In this document: piece after piece, positions 50,131 to 59,540 of the stretch
How the letters are laid out: each line of letters starts with the position of its first letter
Numbering within the stretch: the first letter of the stretch is position 1
Assembly: GCA_016462645.1 (NCBI GenBank)
Contig: JAEMSX010000009.1
Coordinates: 1 to 64,000 of the forward strand
Length of the DNA: 64,000 nucleotides
Origin: Thermoleophilaceae bacterium
GTDB taxonomy: Bacteria > Actinomycetota > Thermoleophilia > Solirubrobacterales > JACPNS01
Direction of reading: 5' to 3'
Position numbers and translations under genes: made by a program
Notes under the pieces: generated by a model
Told to the model about the DNA's origin: nothing
Databases searched by the model: none
What the model saw: the letters and a program-made list of their open reading frames with translations, nothing else

Positions 50131-50589
50131 ATGTCATCAGCACTAGTTCAAACCTCAGAAGGCGACATCGAGATCACATTCTTCGATGACGCCGCCCCCA
50201 AGACAGTTGCCAACTTCCAGAAGCTCGCCGGCGAAGGGTTCTACGACGGCCTGATCTTCCACCGCGTGATCAAGGACTTCATGATCCAGGGCGGATGCCC
50301 CGACGGCATCGGCACCGGTGGCCCGGGCTACACGTTCGAAGATGAGTTCAACGATCACAAGATCGTGCGCGGCGCGCTGGCGATGGCCAACGCCGGTCCC
50401 AACACCAACGGATCGCAGTTCTTCATCGTCACCACCCCGGCGGCCTCCTGGCTTGACGGAAAGCACACGGTCTTCGGCGAAGTGACTTCCGGGATGGAAG
50501 TCGTTGACGCGATCGAGGCCAGCGAGACCGACGGGCGCGACGCTCCGATCGAGCCGAAGATGATCGAAAAGATCGAAATCCGCCCGTAG
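50131..50589 (+). CDS. Peptidyl-prolyl cis-trans isomerase (cyclophilin)
   Basis: The 152-residue protein catalyses proline isomerisation in protein folding. It matches the bacterial cyclophilin core: [34 protein letters not shown] (catalytic arginine), [16 protein letters not shown], and [13 protein letters not shown]. There is no signal peptide, so it acts in the cytoplasm. Length and residue conservation are complete. The leaderless-type hexamer seven bases before the ATG suggests its own promoter. Confidence 0.95.
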   Translation: MSSALVQTSEGDIEITFFDDAAPKTVANFQKLAGEGFYDGLIFHRVIKDFMIQGGCPDGIGTGGPGYTFEDEFNDHKIVRGALAMANAGPNTNGSQFFIVTTPAASWLDGKHTVFGEVTSGMEVVDAIEASETDGRDAPIEPKMIEKIEIRP

Positions 50590-50601
50590 GGGCGCTCGCC
50601 C

Positions 50602-51324
50602 TCAGCCCTTGCCGAGCACGCCGCCCTTGCGACCGAGTTCGTCGAGGGCGGCGGGCACGTCATCTGTCATCGCGTCAGCGTGACCCGGCCAGACGGTCTT
50701 CGGTGCCAGGGCGGAAAGCTTCAGCGCACTCGCCTGCGCCATCGCCGTGTCCATGTTGAACGCGCCGAGCGGAATGCGCGGCGCGCCCTTGCGCCCGTTC
50801 AGCGGATTCAGCGTGTAGATCGTGTCGCTGCTGAGCACCAGGCCGTCGCTCTCGCGGTACAGGCCGATCAGACCGGGCGCGTGGCCGGGGAGGTGGATCA
50901 CCTGGAAACCTGCGAGCTCGTCTCCCTCGACGAGCGTCCCCTCGATCGGTGTCGGTCCGTCGTCCCAGGTCTTGAGCAGCGAGTGGCGCATGATCTGGCG
51001 CACCGGCGTGCGCAGCTCCTCGAGCTTGAAGTAGTGCATCCCGCCATCGCCCTCGGCGTCGCCGAGTTCTGCTTCGTGGCAGTAGATCGGCACGCCGGTC
51101 GCAGCCATCTCCGGGGCGGCCCCGCGGTGGTCGGCGTGGCTGTGCCCGAGCACCAGTCGCTTGACGCCGCCGAGCGGTGCGGCGGCCTTGAGGATCGCTT
51201 TGTGCATGCCGCGAACGCCGGCGTCAAAAACTGTGACACCGCCTTCGTCCTCGATCAGATAGACGTTCATCACACGTGGCATCCCGCCGCGCACGAGGTG
51301 AACACCCTCGGCAATCCTCTCCAT
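50602..51324 (-). CDS. MBL-fold metallo-hydrolase
   Basis: The 240-residue protein has the complete metal-binding set: LGHSHADHRGAAPEM (HxHxDH), LPGHAPGLIGL, LSSDTIYTL and VWPGHADAM. It is probably a Zn-dependent hydrolase of the glyoxalase II or lactonase type. It differs in motif from the MBL protein at 24780 (HSHADH against HSDGDH). It starts at ATG 51324 and converges with the cyclophilin gene (13-base gap). The substrate is unknown. Confidence 0.88.
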   Translation of the reverse strand: MERIAEGVHLVRGGMPRVMNVYLIEDEGGVTVFDAGVRGMHKAILKAAAPLGGVKRLVLGHSHADHRGAAPEMAATGVPIYCHEAELGDAEGDGGMHYFKLEELRTPVRQIMRHSLLKTWDDGPTPIEGTLVEGDELAGFQVIHLPGHAPGLIGLYRESDGLVLSSDTIYTLNPLNGRKGAPRIPLGAFNMDTAMAQASALKLSALAPKTVWPGHADAMTDDVPAALDELGRKGGVLGKG

Positions 51325-51390
51325 CGCAGAGACGCTAACCGAGATCTGTCATCAAGCATGCAGGCGAATCGTCCGATCACGCAAGGGGTT

Positions 51391-51396
51391 TAGGCT
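51391..51396 (+). promoter_or_regulatory. -10 element TAGGCT, leaderless-type promoter
   Basis: It ends eight bases before the ATG at 51405 (five before the GTG at 51402). Confidence 0.35.
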
Positions 51397-51404
51397 TTTC
51401 AGTG

Positions 51405-52265
51405 ATGTTTCTCCGCTTCAGCAACAAGCCGTTGTCCGGTCGCATACTCGCGGCCGCGTTCTTCTGCGCCCTCACGCTCGGCGTGGCGCTGTCGTTTGCT
51501 TTTCATGACACTTCGTCGAACGCGACCACCGCCAGCATCAGCGCCGTGAAGAAGCCGGCCTGGCTTCCGCGCATGATGGTCACGGAGTACTACCCGGCGC
51601 GCGAGAGCTGGTTCGCCGGTGAGCGCATCAAGACGCCGGGCATCAGCGGGCGCAAGAGCAAGATCGACTGGCTCTACTCGGCCGTCGGCATGTCGATGGA
51701 AGGCGATGGCCTCGGCACTGACGGCAATCGGTACCACATCGACAACCTCGGCCGTGGTGGCTGGATCGGCCGCGACGGCAAGGCTGCCAACTGGGGTTCG
51801 AGCAACAAGAACCGCACGCCGTTCTGGCGTTCGTCCGGGTATTGGCGCAACCAGAAGAAGCAGGTGACCTTCCCGCTGGAGGACGGCACCTGGTATCGCG
51901 GCGTCGGCAAGCGCTGGATCCCCGAGAAGGGCATCACCTTCGGTCGCGGCCCATCACGCCCGCTGCGCTACTACCGCAGCGTTGCCGTGGATCCTGACTT
52001 CATTCCGATGAAGAGCCTTGTCTGGGTCGGTCGCTACCGCTCGATCAACGGTGACGGTTGGTTCCGCGCTGACGACGTCGGCGGGGCGATCGACGGGCGT
52101 CATATCGACGTGTACCGCAAACCGCCGAAGGTGATCGGTGACGCGGGCAGTTACGGCAACCAGCGTCTCTACGTGGTGCCCAAGGCGAAGATCGCGTCGT
52201 ACATCAGGCGCGAGAAGAAGGAAGACACCGATGGTCTCCCGCTTCCGCCCGCGAGCTTGTACTAG
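51405..52265 (+). CDS. Secreted 3D-domain protein (peptidoglycan-active)
   Basis: The 286-residue protein has an N-terminal membrane segment or signal (ILAAAFFCALTLGVALSF). It then carries a domain whose C-terminal part has the three-aspartate signature of the 3D (MltA-like) fold: FRADDVGGAIDGRHIDVY. Upstream is a long region with repeated aromatic residues and a serine/glycine stretch, seen in resuscitation and wall-lytic proteins of actinobacteria. It probably cleaves or remodels peptidoglycan outside the membrane. Its stop shares CTAG with the convergent deacetylase gene at 52262-52265. Start GTG 51402 is possible. Confidence 0.83.
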   Translation: MFLRFSNKPLSGRILAAAFFCALTLGVALSFAFHDTSSNATTASISAVKKPAWLPRMMVTEYYPARESWFAGERIKTPGISGRKSKIDWLYSAVGMSMEGDGLGTDGNRYHIDNLGRGGWIGRDGKAANWGSSNKNRTPFWRSSGYWRNQKKQVTFPLEDGTWYRGVGKRWIPEKGITFGRGPSRPLRYYRSVAVDPDFIPMKSLVWVGRYRSINGDGWFRADDVGGAIDGRHIDVYRKPPKVIGDAGSYGNQRLYVVPKAKIASYIRREKKEDTDGLPLPPASLY

Positions 52266-53482
52266 CTCCCGGCGAGCTTGTACTTCGTCTTGTAGCCGAG
52301 CAGTTCGCTGACGGTCACGAACTTGTAGCCACGCGACTTCAGCGTGCGCACGTACTGCGGGAGCGCGGCGAGCGTCTGACTGCGGTTGCCGCCACCATCG
52401 TGCTCAAGGATGATCGAGCCGCCGCGAGTCTGACTGCGGATCGTGTTGACGATCGTGCCGGTGCCCGGGGTACGCCAGTCCTGGGGGTCAACGTCCCAGA
52501 GGATTGAAGTCATGTGTTGCGCGCGCACAGCGCTGACCAGGCTGCCGCTCGTGGAGCCGTAGGGCGGGCGCATCACGCAGGGCTTGAAGCCCGAAGTGCG
52601 CTGGATGGCCCGGTTGGTGCTGACGAGCTGCTGAGTCGCCGCGCCGCCGCCCCCGCCGAGGTCCGAGTGGTTCCACGAATGGTTCGCGAGTTCGTGCCCT
52701 TCGGCCATCATGCGCTTGAGCAGCGCGCCCTTGCCGGATACCTGCTGGCCGACCATGAAGAAGGTGGCGTGGACTTTGAGGCGCTTGAGTTCATTGAGGA
52801 ACTGACCTGTGTCCGGCGCGGGGCCGTCGTCGAAGGTGAGTGCGATCTTCTTGCCGCGAGGTCCGCGGGTGACCTGCGAGGCACCCTTGACCTTGCAGCC
52901 CACCGGAACGATGCTGTGGATGCGGACGTTCTGCGCCCCGGCCTTCGGGTACTTCACGGCGCAGTCTGCCTCCGGTAGTGCTGCCGTGGCGCCGGTTGCG
53001 CTGGTCGGAGGGGTCTGGCACGGGGTGATCGAAAGGTTCCACTTGTAGAGCCCGGGAGCCAGGCCCGCAACCTGCGGATCGACGGAAAGCAGCGCGGTGT
53101 CGGCGTCGATACGAACCTTCACGCCTTTGCGCTTGCCGGTCAGTTTCCAGCTCGCGCTCTGGCTTGCGCGCGAGACGCACCAGATGCTGGTCGCTCCGCT
53201 CCTCGCGTCGATGTTCCAGCAAAGCTTCGAGAAGCCTGAGTCCTTGGCGAGTTCTTCAAGACCGATCGCCTTGAAGTGAGCGGACGTGACGGACTGCTTG
53301 AACGTGAGCGACACGTTGCCCTCCGCAGATGCGCCGGTTCCGGCGAACGCGAGGATCACTCCCGCGAGGAGTGCGGAAGTGGCGGCAGCGATGCGAGTTG
53401 TGAGCCTTCCTGGCTCGTGGGTGGCTGGCGGATTTTGCAAAGTCCTGGGGGTAGAGGCTATCTGCGAAGATCGCCTCGTCAT
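52262..53482 (-). CDS. Polysaccharide deacetylase (NodB domain) with secretion signal
   Basis: The 406-residue protein is exported (helix IAAATSALLAGVILAFAGTG, then cleavage). An N-terminal domain of about 200 residues precedes the NodB domain. The domain has motif 1 IALTFDDGPAPDTG, motif 2 HELANHSWNHSD (metal histidines), motif 3 MRPPYGSTSG, motif 4 ILWDVDPQDWRTPG and motif 5 SIILEHDGGGN. It probably deacetylates peptidoglycan or chitin-like polymers. The ATG at 53482 overlaps the ATG of the divergent DUF202 gene; a TTG at 53440 is an alternative. It stands beside the 3D-domain gene, suggesting cell-wall work. Confidence 0.87.
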   Translation of the reverse strand: MTRRSSQIASTPRTLQNPPATHEPGRLTTRIAAATSALLAGVILAFAGTGASAEGNVSLTFKQSVTSAHFKAIGLEELAKDSGFSKLCWNIDARSGATSIWCVSRASQSASWKLTGKRKGVKVRIDADTALLSVDPQVAGLAPGLYKWNLSITPCQTPPTSATGATAALPEADCAVKYPKAGAQNVRIHSIVPVGCKVKGASQVTRGPRGKKIALTFDDGPAPDTGQFLNELKRLKVHATFFMVGQQVSGKGALLKRMMAEGHELANHSWNHSDLGGGGGAATQQLVSTNRAIQRTSGFKPCVMRPPYGSTSGSLVSAVRAQHMTSILWDVDPQDWRTPGTGTIVNTIRSQTRGGSIILEHDGGGNRSQTLAALPQYVRTLKSRGYKFVTVSELLGYKTKYKLAGS

Positions 53483-53870
53483 GGAATCAAACCCTTCAGA
53501 CCGACCAAAGCTGCGCCCGCCTGACGATTCCCATGTCGGCCCTTCGCGCCGCACGGTGCTTGCGGCAGAGCGCACGTGGCTCGCGTGGTTTCGTACGGGG
53601 ATCGGCGTCTCGGCCGCCGCAATCGGCGTCGGCGCGGTGTTGCCAAAACTCACTGACTCCAGCTCATGGGGATTCGTGGCCCTCGGCGCGGGCTATGCGG
53701 CGCTCGCAGTCGCCGTGTTCGTCGAAGGCTGGAGGCGCCAGCGCGACATCTACAGCGCGATAGCCGTCAACGCCGACGTGCCCACCGGAATCCATGCGAT
53801 CGCTGCGCTGACGGTCGCCGGCGGCCTGCTCGCGCTCAGCACGTTGGTACTGCTTTTCACCGAGATCTAA
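53481..53870 (+). CDS. DUF202 (YidH) family small membrane protein
   Basis: The 129-residue protein has three membrane helices and the DUF202 core LAAERTWLAWFRTGIGVSAAAIGVG near residue 35. The next segments are VALGAGYAALAVAVFVEGW and IAALTVAGGLLALSTLVLLF. The function of the family is unknown. The ATG at 53481 lies on the CATG shared with the deacetylase start. A GTG about 24 codons further in is also possible, though the family usually has about 10-30 residues before the AERT motif. It is followed by msrB, 67 bases downstream. Confidence 0.75.
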   Translation: MESNPSDRPKLRPPDDSHVGPSRRTVLAAERTWLAWFRTGIGVSAAAIGVGAVLPKLTDSSSWGFVALGAGYAALAVAVFVEGWRRQRDIYSAIAVNADVPTGIHAIAALTVAGGLLALSTLVLLFTEI

Positions 53871-53937
53871 CGGCCAATTTCGGTCCCGTTTCCGGCATAC
53901 TCATGGCACGACTTTTATGGATCTGAGGAGGTCAACC

Positions 53938-54390
53938 ATGGGCCAGACAGACACGACCGTCCGCGAGTTTCACAAGACGGAAGAGGAGTGGAAGGAGCAG
54001 CTCACTCCCGAGGAGTACGCCGTTCTGCGCAAGGCCGGAACCGAGGCACCGTTCACCGGCGAGTACGTCGACATGAAGGACGACGGCGACTTCACCTGCA
54101 AGGGCTGCGGCGCCGTTCTCTTCGACTCGAACACCAAGTTCGACTCGGGCACGGGTTGGCCGAGCTTCACCGAACCGGCCGTGGCCGACGCCGTCGAGCT
54201 GCGCCCGGACAATTCGTTGTTCATGCGTCGCACCGAAGTCGTCTGCAAGGCATGCGGTGGGCACCTCGGGCACGTCTTTGACGACGGCCCGGGAGCCAGC
54301 GGCCAGCGTTACTGCATCAACTCGTGCTCACTGGATTTCAAGCCCGCTGAAAAGAGCGGAGCGGCCGCTAGAGCCCGGGCGGGTGCGTGA
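53938..54390 (+). CDS. msrB: Peptide-methionine (R)-S-oxide reductase MsrB
   Basis: The 150-residue enzyme repairs R-methionine sulphoxide using thioredoxin. The structural zinc cysteines are CKGCGAVLF and CKACGGHLGHVFDDGP, the substrate loop is DSGTGWPSF, and the catalytic cysteine is in QRYCINSCSLDF near residue 128. The start at 53938 has an excellent GAGGAGGT site. A C-terminal alanine/arginine tail overlaps the convergent NlpC/P60 gene by 23 bases. The typical MsrB length is met. Confidence 0.95.
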   Translation: MGQTDTTVREFHKTEEEWKEQLTPEEYAVLRKAGTEAPFTGEYVDMKDDGDFTCKGCGAVLFDSNTKFDSGTGWPSFTEPAVADAVELRPDNSLFMRRTEVVCKACGGHLGHVFDDGPGASGQRYCINSCSLDFKPAEKSGAAARARAGA

Positions 54391-55189
54391 CGGTGAAGCC
54401 GGCGAGCGAACGCTTGTCGTCGTGCCAGCGCGTGCCGTAAGGGCCGTCACGGAACGATGTGTCGTAGCGCAGGCCGCCGACTGTCATGAACATGTGGCCG
54501 GCGTTCGAGTAGATCGTGATCCATTTTCCGGGACCGGGTTCGCCGTAGCTCATGTACTCGCCCGAGACCATCGTGCGGTCCACGAGATCGGCACCCTTCA
54601 AGGCGTAGCTCACCGAGCCGGAGCAGTCATAACCGCGCGCTTGGAAACTGCCGTGACCGCCGCCCCAGATGTATGGGTACTTGGCGATCTGGTTGCCTGC
54701 GGCGATCACCTGCTTGACCGCGTCGGGGGCACCGAGCGGCGCCTTGGCCTGGCCGTCTGAACCGAGTTCGGTCATGTCGCCGCTGGCAAACTGGTTGCGT
54801 TGCTGCTTGGCGAGTTTCTCGACCTCTTCATTGCTGCGCGCGCCCGCTGCGACTTGCGTCGTTGCGGACGCTGCGGGCAGCTCCGCCACCTTCTGCTTCT
54901 TCGCGCAGGAGACGCATTCGGACGAGTACTTCGCTTCAGCATCGTCGCGCTGGGCAACGGGTTCGGTCTTGACTGCGTTGGCCGCGCCCTTGCCGCTGAA
55001 GCCCTCGCCGTCGAAGGTGAGGGCGTACGGGTCGTCACCGGAAGACTTGGTTGCAGCGTTGCCTGAGCCCGAGAACGGCTTCACCGCGAAGACGAGGACG
55101 AGCGCGACGGCAACCAGAACGGCTGCGGCCGTGGCGTACTTGAGCTTCGGCGCCTTCGGCGCGGTGGTGGTGCTTGCTGAATCAGACAT
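54368..55189 (-). CDS. NlpC/P60 family cell-wall hydrolase, membrane-anchored
   Basis: The 273-residue protein has an uncleaved-looking N-terminal membrane helix (YATAAAVLVAVALVLVFAV) and a disordered linker with a CxxC pair ECVSCAKK. The C-terminal NlpC/P60 domain contains the catalytic cysteine in GYDCSGSVSYAL and the histidine in AGHMFMTVGGLRYD. It probably cleaves a peptide bond in peptidoglycan stems. A TAGCAT hexamer lies eleven bases before the start on the minus strand. It converges with msrB. Confidence 0.87.
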   Translation of the reverse strand: MSDSASTTTAPKAPKLKYATAAAVLVAVALVLVFAVKPFSGSGNAATKSSGDDPYALTFDGEGFSGKGAANAVKTEPVAQRDDAEAKYSSECVSCAKKQKVAELPAASATTQVAAGARSNEEVEKLAKQQRNQFASGDMTELGSDGQAKAPLGAPDAVKQVIAAGNQIAKYPYIWGGGHGSFQARGYDCSGSVSYALKGADLVDRTMVSGEYMSYGEPGPGKWITIYSNAGHMFMTVGGLRYDTSFRDGPYGTRWHDDKRSLAGFTVTHPPGL

Positions 55190-55335
55190 CGATGGGGTGA
55201 ATGCTACGGCCGCGGAGAGGCCTCAGTTCTGGCGATTCTAGGTCCGTGACCGCCAGATGCATCCGTTAGAAATTCATCGGACGCACCGGCAATCCCTTGA
55301 ATTAAGACCGCTTTGTGAGCTGGAGTTGCGGGGAC

Positions 55336-56313
55336 CTATGTACTGCGCAGGCGCGCAGCGATGAGTGCGAAGCTCCAGGCGGCGGCAAACACCGCGACCA
55401 GCGCGTATCCGACGTGGATCAGTTCGATCGGCGCGCGCAGCAATGAGATCAGGCCGATCGAGAACGCGGCCACCACGGAGATCCCGGTCACGGCGAAGTT
55501 GTAATAGAGCTTCCTGACCGGGTGCTCGAAGGCCCAGCGGTAGGCGGCGTGCATGAACGTGCTGTTGAGCGTGTCGAAGAGCGTCATCCCCGCCGCGAAG
55601 AGCACCGGGAGGCAAAGGATCGCGTAGAACGGGAGGCCGCTCGCGGCGGCGCCGCCGGCGAGCACGAGCAGAGCGATCTCAGAGGCGGTGTCAAAGCCGA
55701 GGCCGAACAGCAGTCCGACCGGGTACATCTGCCACGGGCTGGTGATCGAGTTCGTGGCGCGGCGATATACCCGCGCGAGCAGGCCGCGCCGGGCGAGGTG
55801 GTGTTCGAGCTCGGCCTCGTTGAACTCGCCGCGGGCGACGCCGCGGAATCCGCGCGAGATCCGCACCAGCGCCACAAGGTTCAGCGTGCCGATCAGCAGC
55901 AGAAAGACGCCCGCGACGGTCGGGCCGATGCTTGCGGTCACGACGTTGAGCGTGGAGTTCTCGTCGCCGAGCGAGCCGGCGATGCCGCTGATTCCGATCG
56001 CGACGAGCGCGCCGAGCAGCGCAACGACTGTCGAGTGACCGAGCGAGAAGAAGAACCCGACCGATCGCGCGTCCTTGCCCTCGCCGATCAGCTTGCGCGT
56101 GGTGTTGTCGATCGCCGCGATGTGGTCGGCGTCGAATGCGTGGCGCATGCCGAGCGTGTACGCGGTCAGCCCGAGCCCGATCCCGAAGACGCTGCCGTCG
56201 GCGAGCGTGAAGTGCTGCGGCGCGATCACTGCGAGCAGCAGTCCGAACCCGACGACGTTGAGCGTGACGATCGCGATGACCGCGAACCGGGATTCACGAT
56301 TTGACGGGGACAT
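55336..56313 (-). CDS. Nickel/cobalt transporter of the NiCoT (HoxN/UreH) family
   Basis: The 325-residue permease imports nickel for urease. The diagnostic HX4DH helix is RHAFDADHIAAIDNTTRK, and further family segments are FFFSLGHSTVVALLGAL and LFGLGFDTASEIALLVL. About eight membrane helices are visible. The start ATG 56313 lies 20 bases inside the ureD gene, and it ends the urea unit. Cobalt transport is also possible for this family, but the urease context favours nickel. Confidence 0.9.
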   Translation of the reverse strand: MSPSNRESRFAVIAIVTLNVVGFGLLLAVIAPQHFTLADGSVFGIGLGLTAYTLGMRHAFDADHIAAIDNTTRKLIGEGKDARSVGFFFSLGHSTVVALLGALVAIGISGIAGSLGDENSTLNVVTASIGPTVAGVFLLLIGTLNLVALVRISRGFRGVARGEFNEAELEHHLARRGLLARVYRRATNSITSPWQMYPVGLLFGLGFDTASEIALLVLAGGAAASGLPFYAILCLPVLFAAGMTLFDTLNSTFMHAAYRWAFEHPVRKLYYNFAVTGISVVAAFSIGLISLLRAPIELIHVGYALVAVFAAAWSFALIAARLRST

Positions 56314-57085
56314 CCGCGCTCCTCGGCATCTGGCCCGGTTGGGGGGCGAGGGCTGCGAGCAGCGAGTCTGCTCCGTCATTGATCAGCTTGCGCAGGTGCG
56401 TGGCACCCGCAGCCGAAGCGACAATCTGGCGGCCGCCGGATTCAAGCTCAAGGACGGCCATCTCGCCATCTGAGTCGGCGGACTGCGTCTTCAGTCCGGG
56501 ATCGAGCTGCGCGAGTTCCGGGGCGAAGACGGTGAGACTGCCGGTTGCGTGATGGCCGGCGAGCACGGCGGGGCTCGTGTGCGCGGTCGCGCCGACGACG
56601 ACCTCCTGCCGCAGCAGGGGTCGACCGGCGCTGGTGATCTCCAGGCGGGACGAGAGCTCGCCCGGCGCCTCGCCGTGGCGTCCGAGCATGATCTCCTCGC
56701 GCCAGGCGACGCCGCCACCCGTGGCCAGCTCGATCGCTGCTGTCACGCGGTGCAGCGAGCCGGCGATCGGCACGATCGGCTCGGGTAGCCAGTGCAGTCG
56801 CGCGCCGGCACCGACGCGCGCGCGGATCGAGAACTGGGATGCGACCGGGGTTGTGCCGGGCCAGGCCATGCTGGCGGCGGCTGAACGGATCGTGAGTTCG
56901 GTGCCTGGGGCGACATCGATCTCGAGCGCGATGCGGTCACCGTTCAGGGGGCCGGCCGCCGCGCCGACGATGAACACGCCGTCGGGCGTGGGCATCAGTC
57001 GCAGCGGTGGCGTGCTGCCGAGCTGATCGAGCGAGGTGGTGCCGTCGGCGCGCAGACTGGTCTTGACGACGGCCTCGCAGATCAC
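56294..57085 (-). CDS. ureD: Urease accessory protein UreD
   Basis: The 263-residue protein is the chaperone that binds apo-urease. Family segments are TPDGVFIVGAAAGPLNGDRI, LTIRSAAASMAWPGT, LHWLPEPIVPIAGS and WREEIMLGRHGEAPG, with ATGSLTVFAPEL towards the end. The GTG at 57085 overlaps the ureF stop (GTGA). The nickel permease gene follows with a 20-base overlap. The usual partner UreG is not found between ureF and ureD. Confidence 0.9.
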   Translation of the reverse strand: MICEAVVKTSLRADGTTSLDQLGSTPPLRLMPTPDGVFIVGAAAGPLNGDRIALEIDVAPGTELTIRSAAASMAWPGTTPVASQFSIRARVGAGARLHWLPEPIVPIAGSLHRVTAAIELATGGGVAWREEIMLGRHGEAPGELSSRLEITSAGRPLLRQEVVVGATAHTSPAVLAGHHATGSLTVFAPELAQLDPGLKTQSADSDGEMAVLELESGGRQIVASAAGATHLRKLINDGADSLLAALAPQPGQMPRSADVPVKS

Positions 57086-57819
57086 GACGCGAACATCCTC
57101 GGCTGGCGCACCGCGTGCAGCGCGGAGCCGATCTCCAGCAGTGGAGCGGTGCGGGATGGCAGATCCTGCGGCGCGCATGCGGCGAGGTCGCCCGCCTCAT
57201 CCACGAGTTCGGCGATCTGCATGGAAGACTCGGCGACGATGCGATTGACCGCAAGCGGATCGAGCCCGAGCAGCTTGACGGCCGCCGTCGCGGGACCGAG
57301 CACGGCGCCGTAGGCCGAGATCAGCGCGGCAGCGCGTGGATCGAGATCGAGCGCAGCCGCGACCAGACCCTGCGCCATCGAGAGATGCACGCCGAACGGG
57401 ACGATGTCCGCCTTCGGGATGCCGGCCGTGGGCCAGGTCCCCTGCGCTGCGCGGATGAACTGGCGACCCTGTGTCCGCGACGCTTCGCGCAGTGCGGGCG
57501 CCGGCATGCGGGCGGACTCCTCGAGCGCCAGCCGCTCGAGTCCCTCAGCGCGCGATGCCTTTGCGAGTACGTCGGTCGGATCGCAAGTGCGCCAGGTCTC
57601 GCAGCTGGCGGCCGCAAAGCAGGCTCCGGTACGGGCGACCGTCGCGAGCACGCCGTCCAGAAACGCGCGAAGTTCGGGCTCGCTGTCCACGCGGCCGGAT
57701 TCGACTGCCTGCTCAAGCCCGGTCGAGTGCGCGTAGCCGCCGGCCGGGAAGCGGCCATCGGCCAGCAGCAACAGGTTTGTCGCCGCGACGATCGTGTGAT
57801 TCTGCGCGAGCCCAAGCAT
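57082..57819 (-). CDS. ureF: Urease accessory protein UreF
   Basis: The 245-residue all-helical protein works with UreD and UreG in nickel insertion into urease. Family signatures are LLLLADGRFPAGGYAHSTGLEQAVE near the N-terminus and FGVHLSMAQGLVAAALDLDPRAAALI near the middle. The C-terminal end is shorter than in some species. It begins eight bases after ureC and ends by overlapping ureD, leaving no room for ureG. Confidence 0.92.
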   Translation of the reverse strand: MLGLAQNHTIVAATNLLLLADGRFPAGGYAHSTGLEQAVESGRVDSEPELRAFLDGVLATVARTGACFAAASCETWRTCDPTDVLAKASRAEGLERLALEESARMPAPALREASRTQGRQFIRAAQGTWPTAGIPKADIVPFGVHLSMAQGLVAAALDLDPRAAALISAYGAVLGPATAAVKLLGLDPLAVNRIVAESSMQIAELVDEAGDLAACAPQDLPSRTAPLLEIGSALHAVRQPRMFAS

Positions 57820-57827
57820 CGCGATGT

Positions 57828-59540
57828 CTAGAAGAGGAAGTAGCGCTGCGCCATCGGCAGCTCGGTGGCCGGCGCGGACTCGATCACTTCCCCGTCGATC
57901 GACACAGCGAAACTGTCCGGGTCGACTTCAATCTTCGGCGTCGCGTCGTTGCCGATCATGTCGGCCTTGCCGCGCGCGCGGGTGTCGGCCGAGGCTACGA
58001 ATGGTTTGCGCACACCGGCGCGCTCGGCAAGACCGTGCTCAAGCGCGCTCTCCGCGACGAAGTTGACTGACGTCTCGGCTGGCGCGGATCCGAGCGCGCC
58101 GAACATCTTGCGCGGAAGGATCGGCTGCGGCGTCGGGATCGAGGCGTTGGCGTCGCCCATCTGGGCGGCCGCGATCATCCCGCCCTTCAGGACGAGCTCA
58201 GGCTTGACGCCGAAGAACGCAGGCTTCCAGAGCACCAGGTCCGCGAGCTTGCCGATCTCGACTGAACCGATCTCGGATTCGAAGCCGTGTGCGACCGCGG
58301 GGCAGATCGTGTACTTGGCGACGTAGCGCTTGGCGCGGTTGTTGTCTGCCGGTCCGTCGCCGGGCAGGCTGCCGCGCCGTTTCTTCATGGCGTGCGCCGT
58401 CTGCCAGGTCCGCGTGACGACCTCGCCGACGCGGCCCATCGCCTGGCTGTCGCTACCGATCATCGAGATCGCGCCGAGGTCGTGAAGGATGTCCTCGGCA
58501 GCGATCGTGCTGGGACGGATGCGACTCTCGGCAAACGCGAGATCCTCGGGTACGGCAGGATTCAGGTGGTGGCAGACGATCAGCATGTCGAGGTGCTCAT
58601 CGATCGTGTTGTGCGTGTGCGGGCGCGTCGGGTTGGTGCTGCTCGGGAGCACGTTGGGCTCGGCGGCGACGGTGATGATGTCCGGCGCGTGGCCGCCGCC
58701 CGCGCCCTCCGTGTGGTAGGCGTGGATGCTGCGTCCGCCGATCGCGCCGAGCGTCGTCTCGACGAAGCCGGCCTCGTTCAGGGTGTCGCTGTGCAGCGCC
58801 ACCTGGACTCCGACCTCGTCGGCCACCGACAGCGCGGTGTCGATCGCGAAGGGTGTCGATCCCCAGTCCTCGTGCAGCTTGAATCCGCTCGCGCCGGCCA
58901 GCACCTGTTCGTGCAGCGCCTCCTTGCTTGCGGTGTTGCCTTTGCCGAGCAGCGCGATGTTCACCGGCATGTCATCCATCGCCGCGAACATCTTCTGCAG
59001 ATACCACGCGCCCGGCGTGACGGTTGTGGCGAGCGTGCCGTGTGCGGGACCGGTACCGCCGCCGATCAGCGTCGTCGTCCCGGCGTAGAGCGCCTCGTCG
59101 ACGATCTGCGGGCAGATCAGGTGCACGTGGCAGTCGATCGCGCCGGCGGTGAGGATCATCCCGTTGCCCGCGAGGATCTCCGTCGAGGGGCCGATCACGA
59201 GCGCCGGGTCGACGCCGTCCATCGTGTCGGGATTTCCGGCCTTCCCGATCCCGACAATGCGGCCGTCGCGCACGCCGACATCGGCCTTGACGATCCCCCA
59301 GTGGTCGAGGATGATCGCGCCGGTGATCACGAGGTCCGGCGTGCCTCCGGGATCGCGGGTCACGGTGCTCTGGCCCATCGACTCGCGGATCACCTTGCCG
59401 CCACCGAAGACGGCCTCGTCGCCGCCGAACCCGAGGTCGTCCTCGATCTCGATCAGCAGATCGGTGTCGGCCAGCCGAACCCGATCGCCCTTGGTCGGTC
59501 CGTAGAGCGCCGCATACCGCTCTCGCGAAATCTCACTCAT
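57828..59540 (-). CDS. ureC: Urease subunit alpha UreC
   Basis: The 570-residue catalytic subunit hydrolyses urea to ammonia and carbamate. All nickel-site residues are present by count: His138 and His140 (CHVHLICPQ), carbamylated Lys221 and His223 (FKLHEDW), His250, His276 ([12 protein letters not shown]), and Asp364 ([10 protein letters not shown]). The flap cysteine Cys323 and His324 are in IVCHHLNP. It overlaps ureB by eight bases at its start and has the normal length. It is a full enzyme in a normal ureABC order. Confidence 0.97.
   Translation of the reverse strand: MSEISRERYAALYGPTKGDRVRLADTDLLIEIEDDLGFGGDEAVFGGGKVIRESMGQSTVTRDPGGTPDLVITGAIILDHWGIVKADVGVRDGRIVGIGKAGNPDTMDGVDPALVIGPSTEILAGNGMILTAGAIDCHVHLICPQIVDEALYAGTTTLIGGGTGPAHGTLATTVTPGAWYLQKMFAAMDDMPVNIALLGKGNTASKEALHEQVLAGASGFKLHEDWGSTPFAIDTALSVADEVGVQVALHSDTLNEAGFVETTLGAIGGRSIHAYHTEGAGGGHAPDIITVAAEPNVLPSSTNPTRPHTHNTIDEHLDMLIVCHHLNPAVPEDLAFAESRIRPSTIAAEDILHDLGAISMIGSDSQAMGRVGEVVTRTWQTAHAMKKRRGSLPGDGPADNNRAKRYVAKYTICPAVAHGFESEIGSVEIGKLADLVLWKPAFFGVKPELVLKGGMIAAAQMGDANASIPTPQPILPRKMFGALGSAPAETSVNFVAESALEHGLAERAGVRKPFVASADTRARGKADMIGNDATPKIEVDPDSFAVSIDGEVIESAPATELPMAQRYFLF

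Noticed and set aside
55190..55335. c-di-AMP (ydaO) riboswitch upstream of the NlpC/P60 gene
   Set aside because: Such riboswitches often precede wall-hydrolase genes in Actinobacteria, but the 146-base region does not show the conserved elements. A -10 close to the start also leaves too little leader.
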